A stretch of DNA of 64,000 nt from Nitzschia sp. pyKryTriq1 (taxonomy: Eukaryota > Bacillariophyta > Bacillariophyceae > Bacillariales > Bacillariaceae), in the NCBI GenBank assembly GCA_956465555.1, contig OY101116.1:1364001-1428000 (forward strand), given 5' to 3'. A program made the position numbers and the translations under genes. The notes below the pieces were generated by a model. The model ran no database searches. It saw nothing but the letters and a program-made list of their open reading frames with translations, and had not been told where the DNA came from. Below are positions 10,752-19,778 of the stretch, one piece after another (the first letter of the stretch is position 1; every line of letters begins with the position of its first letter).

Positions 10752-10801
10752 TAGAGTGCTAGAAATCTCATTTCGCAGCAGAATCGGCACCATTGACCTT
10801 T

Positions 10802-12127
10802 CTATTTCGCGCCCTGGACTCGCCCTACCCACGAGGGCCAGAAATCGTAGAATCGTTCCATAGCCTCCTTGACAGCCTCGATACCTCCTGCGTAGGAAAT
10901 CCGGAATCGTTTGTCGCCGACATCAGTAGTGGGGTCTTCAAAGTCAATACCAGGAGTAAACGCTACATACTTCTCTTCCAGTAGACACTGGCACATCGCT
11001 ACGGAACCAAAGCCGGGGGCAACATTCTCTGGTCCAAGATCAATGTAAATATAAAAGCCCCCATCTGCGGGTGCAATATTCTTTGGGTCCAATTCCTTAA
11101 ATTTTTTCAGTTGATCGAGGATGAGCTGTCGGCTGGTTCGATACTTCGCGACATGCTGCTCAAGCTCCTCAATGGTGTCATCATCCCAACATTTCAGCGC
11201 TGCTGTCTGGGATATCGTTGGTGCATTGATAAACATGTTTTGCTGCAGACTATTGATAGCATCAAGGATATTTTCGGGAATGATCATCCACCCCAGTCTC
11301 CATCCCGACACTGCGTGTTGAAGGATGAAAAGAAGGACAGGTGAGACACATCAAGCAACACAACATCATAAGCAAACATCGAGTTCTTTTCGCTTACTCG
11401 AATAGTATTTAGAAAAACTGTTGATGATCAAAGCTTTGGAAGAAAATTCCAAGGCTGTGGCTTCCTTGGCTCCGTAGCTAATACCGTGATATATCTCATC
11501 CGAAAGAAACTGAATATGTTCTTCCTCACAAAGCAAACACAGTGCCTTGAGTTCTTCAGGGTTGAGCATTGATCCTGTAGGATTACTGGGCGATGACAGA
11601 ATCAATCCCTTCAAAGGAGTCTCTCCCGCCTCTTTTCGTCGGGAAATTTCCATCTTGAGTTCATTAGCCGTCAGTTTGAACTCTTCATTGATCGGCACGG
11701 TTGCCATTTTGCATCCAAGCGCAGAAAGAATATTCCGGTAGCATGGGTATCCCGAGGACGCGATCGCCACAAAGTCACCAGCATCAAAACATCCCGTAAA
11801 TGCCAATAGAAAACCCCCCGACGATCCTGTTGTCACGACGATTCGATTGGTCGGAACATTTTCCGCGGCAATCCCGTACTTTTGTTGATAGTACTTGGAG
11901 ATTTTTTCGCGCAACGCCAACAATCCGAAGGCATCGGTATATCCCATCACTTGTGGTTCTGTCAAGGCGGCCACTGCAGCACCCGCTACAGGCTTGGGCG
12001 CACCAGTTTCTGGCTGTCCTACCTCGCAGTGAAGAACTTTATGACCAGCCGCCTGCAATTCGTTGGCCCGCTTGAGAACGTCCATGACTTTGAAGGATTC
12101 GACGGAAGAAGCTCGTTGACTCGCCAT
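10802..12127 (-). CDS. Class I/II PLP-dependent aminotransferase (aspartate/alanine aminotransferase type)
   Basis: Exon 1 is 12127-11398 and exon 2 is 11310-10802. The intron is 11397-11311 (87 nt, GTAAGC...GCAG). The split codon (A+TG) gives Met and restores the family motif as NSFSKYYSMSGWRLGW. The product is 412 aa. The Lys in SFSKYYS (about residue 240) is the PLP-binding residue. Other hallmarks are YPCYRN, SSPSNPTGSML (the Asn that contacts PLP), LSDEIYHGISY and C-terminal RFRISYAGG with the substrate-carboxylate Arg. No transit peptide is visible, so a cytosolic enzyme is likely. Amino-group specificity cannot be told from sequence. It is convergent with the upstream VIT gene (50 bp between stops). 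Confidence 0.88.
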
Positions 12128-12377
12128 GACAAAGCAGTGATTGTATGGGGTAGTTGTGTTCGTTATCTTGCTAAGAGTACCAGTACCGGTATGGCTATGG
12201 TGGTGTCAAGGAACTATTCATACTTGTAACTAAAGGATAAAAACAGCAGACAACAGACAAAAGGATTTTCCCGCAACGAAAAATCCAAGGTCAGAAAGAC
12301 GTCATCGTCGTCTTGCCCCCGCCCGTCCGCGTTTCGTCGATGGATACCTGGGACACCCGGCGAAAAGAAATTTTGTC

Positions 12378-12387
12378 AGCCGTTGAG
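12378..12387 (+). repeat. 10-bp direct repeat AGCCGTTGAG, left copy
   Basis: The same 10-mer occurs at 12640-12649, at the far end of the left array. It could be a target-site duplication of the array copy or part of duplicated end sequence. The right array (15915-16173) shows no equivalent, so its meaning is open. Confidence 0.5.
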
Positions 12388-12392
12388 AATTA

Positions 12393-12652
12393 CCCCTTAG
12401 GCGTCAAAAGCGAATTGCGAATTTTGCTATGATCGCCAAAGCAATTAAATGCAAAAAGGGCAACAAATAAAAAATTGCTATTATCGCCAAAGCAATTAAA
12501 TGCAAAAAGGGCAATAAATAAAAAGTTGCCATTATTGCCAAAGCAATTAAATGCAAAAATAGCAATAAATAAAAAGTTGCCATTATTGTCAAAGCAATTA
12601 AATGCAAAAATGGCAATTTTAGCAATTATTGCCCTTCCGAGCCGTTGAGGGG
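12393..12652 (+). repeat. Left copy of an AT-rich array of four about 51-bp units with CCCCTTA/TNAGGGG ends
   Basis: Four head-to-tail units share a core of GCAATTAAATGCAAAAA, then GGGCAATAAATAAAAAGTTGC, then CATTATTGCCAAA, with few changes between units. Within a unit GGCAA and TTGCC are complementary, so each could fold into a small hairpin. The array starts CCCCTTAG and ends TTGAGGGG. A copy of almost the same length (259 vs 260 bp) and the same order of units is at 15915-16173. Because 51 is divisible by three, the array is open in several frames. The resulting repetitive hydrophobic peptides are not considered genes. Confidence 0.85.
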
Positions 12653-12767
12653 TGGTGTCACCAAGAGGATCTCGAAAAAGGATACAGTGGATTTTGTTCC
12701 GGCTTGGAAGGTCTGTGTTGCACCGGGGAGTACAAGCCTTGAGCTTTTCGGCAACCACAACATGGCG

Positions 12768-12822
12768 GGGGACTTTTTAATCAAAATTCCATTAAATAAA
12801 TGATTAAAAGGTCAAAAGTCCC
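12768..12822. repeat. Imperfect inverted repeat GGGACTTTT...AAAAGTCCC
   Basis: The left arm reads GGGACTTTTTAATCA. The complement of the right arm reads the same, with seven extra bases after GGGACTTTT. AT-rich sequence with ATTAAA repeats fills the loop and continues to about 12880. It may be a small hairpin element nested in the larger TIR segment. Confidence 0.5.
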
Positions 12823-12920
12823 TTTAAATATTTCATTAAAAGGCATGTCCGAAACGAGCTATTTCATTAAAAGCCTCGTCTCACTTCCTAAAGATCTCTG
12901 TCTTCTCGATGTCGTAGAAG

Positions 12921-12928
12921 TGACGTCA
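12921..12928. promoter_or_regulatory. Perfect CRE-type palindrome TGACGTCA
   Basis: It lies 242 bp before the 199-aa ORF at 13170, a spacing close to that of the identical motif before the DUF1499 gene at 255. A regulatory role is unproven. Confidence 0.25.
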
Positions 12929-13169
12929 TTTTGACTCATGGATTCGCCCATTAGGGGGGCCCGAGATTACGGGGTGCGTGCGTTGGGAGGCTTCTTTTTG
13001 GTGCGCGCCAAAATAATTCGATCGCTCTTTGCGCATTGCGCGAAGAAGCACGTTCAGAAGCACTTTAAGCAACATTGTCCACACCAACAACACAACACAA
13101 CACAACACAACCCATTCAGCAATACTTGTACCGGTAGCACTACTTGTATCATCATTCTCTATTCTTATC

Positions 13170-13769
13170 ATGAGTGAAAGAGGTGCTGATATCCATCAAC
13201 GAGCCAGGCGTACCAGTGTTGAGATTCGAAATGCAGCACTTACTGAACGAACTCAGGATGGTGTTCAGCGATCAAGCATGGCCAATTTCCTTCAGACAGG
13301 GTCGACGAAGGTGGCGGCACCAGCAAGTACAAGTACTACGAGCTCATCAGAAAAAGAGACCCAACCATTGGGATCTACAACTGCAGAGGAAGTAATCCCC
13401 GTGATTGGAGAAAGAAGGCAGCATTCTGCTGTGTTTGCAACATACAATGTTGATATCGACGATGTGGCAGCAGACTGTGGATTGGCACTTGACAAAGCAG
13501 ACGATTGCTCTACCAATCCCAACAAAGTAGAAAATGATCATCCTATGAAACAGCTCTTGGAGGCTGTGGCTAATAGACTTGCCCAAGAAGTCAACAAGCA
13601 ACGAACTGATAAGCAAGCCAAGGACGCATGGTTGCTGCGACTACTCCAGATGTCGGATTTTAGGCTGTTGGCTAGTATGGCCTCCCATCTTTGTGCCAAG
13701 CTAAATATTACAAAATCAAATCAAGCATACTACATGCAACTGCAGCGAATCAGACACAACATGTGTTGA
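13170..13769 (+). CDS. Unknown 199-aa protein inside the TIR-bounded segment
   Basis: The ORF runs from the ATG at 13170. A longer in-frame ATG at 13029 adds a stretch translated from a CAACA microsatellite and is rejected. The first about 120 residues are polar and rich in S/T/E/Q (low complexity). The last about 75 are helical and amphipathic, with HPMKQLLEAVANRLAQEVNK, WLLRLLQMSDFRLLASMASH and a final HNMC. I recognise no family. Position inside the element, between the left array and the E1 fragment, suggests it is either cargo or an element-encoded protein. No catalytic DDE or zinc motif is visible, so a transposase is not supported. Confidence 0.45.
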   Translation: MSERGADIHQRARRTSVEIRNAALTERTQDGVQRSSMANFLQTGSTKVAAPASTSTTSSSEKETQPLGSTTAEEVIPVIGERRQHSAVFATYNVDIDDVAADCGLALDKADDCSTNPNKVENDHPMKQLLEAVANRLAQEVNKQRTDKQAKDAWLLRLLQMSDFRLLASMASHLCAKLNITKSNQAYYMQLQRIRHNMC

Positions 13770-13831
13770 TGGTGAGGGCGGAGAAGATGATGACATGTTT
13801 TTTTTGTTTTTTGTTTTGTTTTTGAGGATAA

Positions 13832-15808
13832 TCAATTCGTGGCTGAATGGCTGATGGCTCGTCGAACGCTCCCGATTACCACGGAAAATAGGCAGAAAGT
13901 AACCCGGATGTACAGCGCCTCCCTCCTCGCTGGGCTCGTCGGTGGTCGGAGCAATAAAATGACCCAACTCCCCCGCCATGAAATGGTTGCCAGCTTTTCG
14001 GCATCCGCCGCTGCATCGCCGGAACCCGCTTCGTCGTCATTTTCTTCACTCAGATTGACATTTTCCGAAGGAGGCGTCCATTCGGGTTGTTGCAACTGTA
14101 GCTCTTGAACAATACTTTCAAAGGCGGCTCGGTCTCGCACAGGATCGAGACCCCATACGACCGCGTACAAGTTGGAGGTACAGTAGAGATACTCCATAAG
14201 TTCGGGCATTCCCGACTTCCAATCGACGGGACGAGGACGGCGTTTGGTACCGGTCCAAAACTTGGTACCACTGCTTTGTTCCATCACATCGGCCGAATGA
14301 CACAAGTTCAAGACCGAAGTTCGAAAGTCTTGAATCAATCGATCAAATGCCACCTTGACACATGCTCCAAAGTCCAAGCCTGCTGCTGTTGCTGCTGCTC
14401 CTCCTCCTCCCGCTTTATTTTGTTGGAGTTCAATGTAGGAATGAATCATTTGAAGACTCTTGAGTTGTTCTCCCGGTTCCATCGCATCGAGTTGCTCAAA
14501 GAATCCAATCGGATCTTTGCGGAACGTTTCGTATTGATCGGGACCGAATTCAAAATAATCGGAAAAGTAGGCTTGTTTGGCAAACTCGATGCAATGCAGG
14601 GGAAGAAAAGGGAAGGATCGGAGAGTGCACATGGCAATTTGCGTTTCATTTTCATCCGATTCCTTTCCATCATTATAGGTCGAAGTACGAAAGGGTAGAA
14701 TCACTTCATGATTGCATTTCGTACCGAGCGTTCCACTTTCCAACAGTGGCTTGCTGTACATGAGACATTGTTGGTCGGTATATTTCCGCGCCATGACATT
14801 GTCCAAGGCATTCCAACAGACGGTGAGGGATTCCCAGAACTTGTCGTCAAAGAAATCTTCTGAATCGGGTCCGACCTTGGCTTCGAGTGCTGTGATTTGA
14901 AGTTGCGGATTCCATTCCTTGACGACCCGTGCGCCACTGACCGATTTGGGCGATCCGACATCCTTGTCTCGAAAGAGGAACTGTCGGCTCAAGTTGCTGA
15001 CTTCGATCCGATCCATATCGGTCACATAGACATGGCCTTGTTTTCCCGTCGCGACACCCATCAAGGCCAATCCTTTGAGATATTCGCATCCCAAGGCACC
15101 GCAACCGACCAAGAATACTTTTTGATTGGCAAGTTTGTGTTGAAAGTCCTTTCCCATGACGGCCATGGCATGATCGTAACGAGATCCAAACAAGGGACTA
15201 ACATTCGATGTCTCTTGCGAAATCAGACAGGGTTCATCATGATGGATCCATTGCGAAATGGGGGTATACTTTCCGGTCCGTTTCAAGATTTCTTGTGCGG
15301 CCGCGCCTCCCAAAAAGGCACAAAATCCCGTCAATTCGGTCGCAAAGAGCTTGGCAAAGGATTGAATGCGAGACGCATCCAGATCTCGTGATTCTCCCGA
15401 TGGAAATCCCCACTGAATGCTTTGTGCAAAACAGTCGGACGATTTCGATTCTTGCCGTTCCTTGGAGAGACGTTTACAAATCTCGACGAGTATGTCGGCG
15501 TCGTCATTGGAATGCAACTGCGGCCAACGCTTATTTTGTTCTTTATAGAATTGAAGAACGCCAGCATAGGCCAAATGGATTTCAATCCCCTTGCCCTGCT
15601 CCCAATCTTCTCCCCGCAACATTTGGGGAACGGCCGGAGCCGCAGATCCATCCAATGTCTCTCGCAAACTCTTGTATTCCTTGTAAACGGGAGGCCGGAC
15701 TTGTTGAATCAATCCTCCTGCCTGATAGGCCTTGAGATCGTCCATCGAAATGGATGGAGGCAGAACATTAGAGGTCCGGACTCGACCCAACACGACACGA
15801 GAGGACAA
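13832..15808 (-). pseudogene. Ubiquitin-activating enzyme E1 (UBA1) fragment, both termini missing
   Basis: An open frame of about 658 codons (first ATG at 15745) matches the middle of E1. It includes the end of the inactive adenylation half (ELTGFCAFLGGAAAQEILK), the start of the active adenylation half (VFLVGCGALGCEYLKGLALM, with DMDRIEVSNLSRQFLFRDKD) and the catalytic-Cys domain with MCTLRSFPFLPLHCIEFAK (the Cys of MCT). E1 enzymes are about 1000-1060 aa. Here about 300 N-terminal residues and over 200 C-terminal residues, including the E2-binding ubiquitin-fold domain, are absent. Homology stops near 13990, after EKLATIS, and the tail is unrelated. No other exons are present before 16520. 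It is most likely a captured or duplicated fragment; the intact frame suggests it is young. It cannot work as a complete E1. Confidence 0.75.
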
Positions 15809-15914
15809 GTATTACTTGCATTATTCGGAGGCCGACTATCTCGACTTTAAGATTGGTTTCATCACTGGCAAGGATCGCAACCGCAAGGTAGTTCCGGTAC
15901 TGTACGAGGTCTGA
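15770..15914 (+). pseudogene. Possible short coding fragment on the plus strand beside the E1 fragment
   Basis: In the plus strand the frame reads EVRTRPNTTREDKYYLHYS and continues EADYLDFKIGFITGKDRNRK up to a stop at 15912-15914. The arrangement of Arg-rich beta strand, YSxxDYxxF and a basic helix resembles a short motif I associate with unnamed diatom proteins. There is no ATG and it ends where the right array starts. It is a weak call; it may be another captured piece or chance. Confidence 0.25.
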
Positions 15915-16173
15915 CCCCTTAGCGTGGAAAGCGAATTGCGAATTTTGCAATTATTGCCAAAGCAATTAAATGCAAAAAGGGCAATAAATAAAAAGTTGCC
16001 ATTATTGCCAAAGCAATTAAATGCAAAAAGGGCAACAAATAAAAAGTTGCCATTATTGCCAAAGCAATTAATTGCAAAAATAGCAATAAATAAAAAGTTG
16101 TCATTATCGCCAAAGCAATTAAATGCAAAAATGGCAATTTTAGCAATTATTGCCCTTCCGGCTTCTTAAGGGG
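15915..16173 (+). repeat. Right copy of the 51-bp-unit array, same orientation as the left copy
   Basis: Four units start at about 15948, after CCCCTTAG and the shared leader AAAGCGAATTGCGAATTTTG, and end ...CCCTTCCG, then TTAAGGGG. Unit order and variant bases mirror the copy at 12393-12652; both last units read AATGGCAATTTTAGCAATTA. The two copies are direct repeats. The outer sequences beyond them (12348-12392 and 16174-16219) are inverted relative to one another. Confidence 0.85.
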
Positions 16174-16520
16174 CCGTAAAATTTTGACTGCCAAAATTTC
16201 TCAATGCCGGGTGTCCCTGATGTACGGTAGATGCGTGATGGGTGATGAGTGAGTGATGACGACGTGTGCGAGCGATGGATGGGAATGAAGATGATGATGA
16301 TGACGCATACATGGTTGACTCAAGCGACTTCACGACTTCCTTCTCCCCCGCCAGTTTGAAGTGTTTTGGGCAGAAAAACAGATGCATGCGACGCGAAACG
16401 CGAAGAGAAAAAGAGAGAAGGAACGCTGAACGTGCCGGCAAAATAATCCACTCTTTCGTCTCTTTGTTGTAAGGAGAGGACGAAACAAAACAGTACCCAA
16501 GCAGCTTCCCCCCTGTTACA

Positions 16521-17648
16521 ATGATGTTTCGAGCAAGCAGCAGCGGAAGTAGAATTTTGAGTCGAAGGCTCTTGTCGTCGCAGCCAGCGGTGGCAGTTAC
16601 CAAGTCGTCGGGTGCATCTGCTTCTCGATTGGAGGCGCTGCGAGATCAACTTTCCACGGAAGACGGCAACAGCCTTGACGACTTTGCGTCGGGAGAGAGA
16701 CCCGTGCGAAGAAAGGCTGCCCCCCGGTCGGCCAAGATTCTTCCCAAGCCGCGATGGCTCAAAGCTAGTCCAGCGGACTCGGAGAACTATCACAAGCTGC
16801 GGGACACCGTCCGAGAATTAGGGCTGGCCACCGTGTGCGAGGAAGCGCGTTGTCCGAACATCGGAGATTGCTGGGGTGGAGGAGAGGACCAAACAGCTAC
16901 TGCCACTATCATGATCATGGGTGATACGTGCACGCGAGGATGTCGATTTTGTTCCGTCAAGACGTCGCGAGCTCCGCCTCCGTTGGATCCAGAAGAACCG
17001 GAGAAGGTTTCATCGGCCATTGCTAAATGGGGGCTAGACTACGTAGTGTTGACGAGTGTCGATCGTGATGATCTAGAGGATCAGGGATCGGAGCATTTTC
17101 GTCAGGTCGTTCAAAAGTTGAAGCAAAAGAAACCGGATTTATTGGTGGAAGCTCTGACACCAGATTTTCAAGGCAACGAGAAACTCATTCACGCTGTCGC
17201 CACTTCTGGTCTCGATGTCTTTGCTCACAACATGGAAACTGTAGAACGACTTACGCCTAGAGTTCGCGATCACCGTGCGGATTATCGCCAGTCCTTGGCA
17301 GTCTTGAAATACGCCAAGTCGGTCAGTAATTGTTTGACGAAGACGTCGCTGATGCTTGGACTCGGTGAAACCGACGAAGAACTTCTGCAGGCGCTCGAGG
17401 ACTTGAGAGCTGTAGATGTAGATGTGGTCACATTTGGACAATACCTTCAACCGACCAAAAAACACCTACCAGTCAAGGAATATGTTACCCCAGAAAAGTT
17501 TGAAGAGTGGCAAACAAAAGCAGAGGGAATGGGATTTAAGTACGTTGCCTCAGGACCCCTCGTGCGCTCAAGCTACAAGGCAGGAGAATTCTTTTTGAAA
17601 AAATATCTCAACCAACAGAAAGAGGAACAAGCGGTTGCCGCAAATTAA
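16521..17648 (+). CDS. LIAS: Lipoyl synthase, mitochondrial (radical SAM)
   Basis: The protein is 375 aa and intronless, and it inserts sulfur at C6 and C8 of protein-bound octanoyl groups to form lipoyl cofactor. The auxiliary cluster motif [13 protein letters not shown] gives Cys106, Cys111 and Cys117. The radical-SAM motif CTRGCRFC gives Cys137, Cys141 and Cys144. Further hallmarks are [55 protein letters not shown] and the C-terminal [15 protein letters not shown], whose Arg-Ser-Ser closes the auxiliary cluster. The first about 35 residues are rich in Ser/Arg with no acids, a mitochondrial presequence. The promoter would lie next to the right end of the TIR segment (302 bp from its end to the ATG). 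Convergent with the DnaJ gene. Confidence 0.96.
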   Translation: MMFRASSSGSRILSRRLLSSQPAVAVTKSSGASASRLEALRDQLSTEDGNSLDDFASGERPVRRKAAPRSAKILPKPRWLKASPADSENYHKLRDTVRELGLATVCEEARCPNIGDCWGGGEDQTATATIMIMGDTCTRGCRFCSVKTSRAPPPLDPEEPEKVSSAIAKWGLDYVVLTSVDRDDLEDQGSEHFRQVVQKLKQKKPDLLVEALTPDFQGNEKLIHAVATSGLDVFAHNMETVERLTPRVRDHRADYRQSLAVLKYAKSVSNCLTKTSLMLGLGETDEELLQALEDLRAVDVDVVTFGQYLQPTKKHLPVKEYVTPEKFEEWQTKAEGMGFKYVASGPLVRSSYKAGEFFLKKYLNQQKEEQAVAAN

Positions 17649-17832
17649 ATCGATAAAAAATCATTCCCCGACCACTGCTGTAGCACAAATTATTGACGAT
17701 GCTTTCATCGCATTGGATGTCGACACAACATTCTTTCCAAGATGCAGTTTACTCGTACTCCTATCCTTTTCATATACGCATACGAGTATTCCCGCAAATA
17801 CTGAGTGACAGTTTTCTAAAAGTGAATTAGAC

Positions 17833-19057
17833 CTACAACTCGGCTTCGGGCGTCGAGGCGCCTGCACCACTGTCGCCACCAGTCAAAACTTGTCGAAGCT
17901 GTTTTTTTTGTTCGGCCGAAAGCTCGTCGGGGAAATCCACCTCGAACGTAATGTACAAGTCACCATGACCCCGACCACTGCGTCGCGGCATTCCTTTTCC
18001 TGGAATTCGTACAACGTGGTCACATTCGACAATGTCATTAATATTCACAGTAAAAATTTCACCATCGAGCTGTTTTAGTGATATCGAGAAACCAGTCTGA
18101 AGAGAGGAAAGAGAAAGTGAGCACAGATTGTGGTTGAAATTTTATTATCCCTTTACTGGATCATGCATTTTTCTGTGTTTGACTCACCAATGCATCTACC
18201 AACGGGATTTCCATGGTTTTGTAAAGATGATCACCATCCCGATGATAATCTTTGTGGGGCTTTTCATTAATGACGAAATTGAGGTCTCCAGGTTTGTATC
18301 CTGGCTTTTCATCCGTCACTCCTTCAAATGTGATCGATTCACCAGGCCGCATTCCCTTGTTGACATCAATAGTTAAGTCGATCTTTTCTGTCTCGGTCTG
18401 GCTCGGGCACTCCGAACAGTTGTCGAGCCACATTTTACCCGGGGCGACGCATCGATCATCGTGTTGCTGAAATTGCTGCACAAAGCCGGGGGCGATTTGC
18501 TGTCGTCTCATACGGATACCGGGTCCTTGACATTCCTGGTTTGGCTTCATACACATCTCCCATCGCAGACACAAGACTTGTCGCACATAAGAGACTTCAA
18601 ACGTCTCACCCTTGTAGAGTTGTTCTAGAGTCAGCTCCAGAGGTACGTCCACGGAAGCAGTCCGTTGGTCCTGGTTTCGTCTCTGCCTTTGACCGAAACC
18701 GAAGAAGTCATCAAAAGGTGACCCACCACCGAAACCACCGCCACCACCCCCACGCTGTTCATGCTGTTTCAGACCCTCTTCACCATGTCGATCATAAATC
18801 TGGCGTTTCTCGTCATCCAACAAAACCTCGTAGGCTCGATTGATTTCTGAGAACTTTTCGGCCGCTCCCTCCGCCTTATTTTTGTCAGGATGGTATTCTA
18901 AAGACTTTTGACGGTACGCTTTCTTGATTTCTTTCGAGGTCGCGGTCTTGGAAATCCCCAACAACTTATAGAAATCCTCGGCACTCACAATGGAGAGAAG
19001 TGCGCAAATTTGAAATAATTGAAGCCACCAGGACCTGGGGTTATTTTTGCGGGCCAT
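17833..19057 (-). CDS. ER-lumenal DnaJ chaperone (DNAJB11/ERdj3-like)
   Basis: Exon 1 is 19057-18188 and exon 2 is 18096-17833. The intron, 18187-18097 (91 nt, GTGAGT...TTCAG), is phase 0 and the join reads DALTGFSISLKQLDGE. The protein is 377 aa. A signal peptide (about 1-26, ending VSA) is followed directly by a J domain with YHPDKN (HPD at 56-58). A Gly/Phe-rich linker with GGGGGG comes next, and then the two beta-sandwich substrate-binding domains of type I/II J proteins. A reduced Cys insert (CLRWEMC, NCSECPS) is typical of ERdj3 rather than the four CXXCXGXG repeats. It stimulates BiP/HSP70 in the ER. No KDEL-type tail is present (ends PEAEL). It is divergent from the STI1-type gene, sharing a 721-bp region. 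Confidence 0.92.
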
Positions 19058-19778
19058 CGTTGAAAATGATATGATAAAACGATCTCCCGGCGTTTGACTT
19101 TGAATCCTACCACCTGCTTATTCTCTGGTGGTGAAGGGCACTGACAGTTGTGCTTGCAATCGTCTCGGAAATGATTAGTCTAGTTTTTGTATTTCAGATC
19201 CTCTGAGGCTGCTCTGAAAGTGCGGTACCTGGTACTGGTACTGTACAAGTAAAGAGTAAAGCAATGACCGCCGCCTCTTCGCTCGAGAGACTTGCTTTCG
19301 GCCTTCCAATGTTTTCTTTCTCACTCGATGGTGATCACGCCGGCCGCGTCCGCTGATGTACGAATAATCTACAGTATGGCAACCGGTGCGCGAGAACTGG
19401 TCCAGCGAGCGAAGGACAGAACCAGACCTTCCAAACGTGCGTGAAGCATCCATGTTCCACGTGTACATTTCAAAATTTTCATCCTTTGTTCAACAACGGA
19501 CGTTCCAACTTGAAATTCCACATTCCTGTATCTTCGCTTTCCACGTGTACCCCAAGTCTCAACTTCAACTTCCAGTGCCATCGTGCACAATCATCGTCGT
19601 CGTATGTTGTTGGATACCCTCAGCGTGGAAGCAGCTTGAGGCAATTGGCATCCCCGACCCCGACGTCTCTTGTTTTTCTCTTGGTAAAGCAAGCATTATT
19701 TGTTCCAAGTTCCATCCTTGCAAAAGATTATCGAATTCACATATTCTCTCTACCTCAGCAACTACCCATCCTAAAACA
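19058..19778. promoter_or_regulatory. Shared upstream region of two divergent secretory-pathway chaperone genes
   Basis: The ER DnaJ gene starts leftwards at 19057 and the signal-peptide STI1 protein starts rightwards at 19779. The 12-mer TTCCACGTGTAC occurs twice, at 19455-19466 and 19539-19550, 84 bp apart. It contains the palindrome CACGTG and the CCACG half-site known from ER stress elements in animals and plants. Coregulation is inference. GTAC-rich sequence also occurs at about 19227-19250. Confidence 0.4.

Larger units (their letters stand above)
12348..16219. mobile_element. Candidate non-autonomous TIR transposon carrying gene fragments
   Basis: The segment begins with CTGGGACACCCGGC (12348-12361). 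It ends with the inverse complement GCCGGGTGTCCCTG (16206-16219). The match continues inward with identical spacing: after a 5-nt variable gap GAAATTTTG, then CAG, on the left read against AAAATTTC/CTG on the right. The inner CCCCTTA (12393) pairs with TAAGGGG (16167). Inside are two direct copies of a 51-bp-unit array, a 199-aa ORF, a both-ends-truncated UBA1 fragment, and a short fragment on the other strand. No transposase is recognised, and no clean target-site duplication is seen directly outside the ends. It resembles Pack-TYPE elements that carry host gene pieces, but this is inference from one locus. Confidence 0.55.

Noticed and set aside
12640-12649. AGCCGTTGAG as a firm target-site duplication
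   Set aside because: The same 10-mer lies at 12378-12387, but it falls inside the inverted ends and the other array copy has no match, so it is recorded only as a possibility.
12390-12758. Repetitive hydrophobic ORFs across the arrays (both copies, several frames)
   Set aside because: They result from a 51-bp unit being divisible by three with no stop; composition follows the repeat and there is no gene context.
13029-13169. Longer start of the 199-aa ORF
   Set aside because: The added part is translated from a CAACA microsatellite and an Arg-rich segment with no features.
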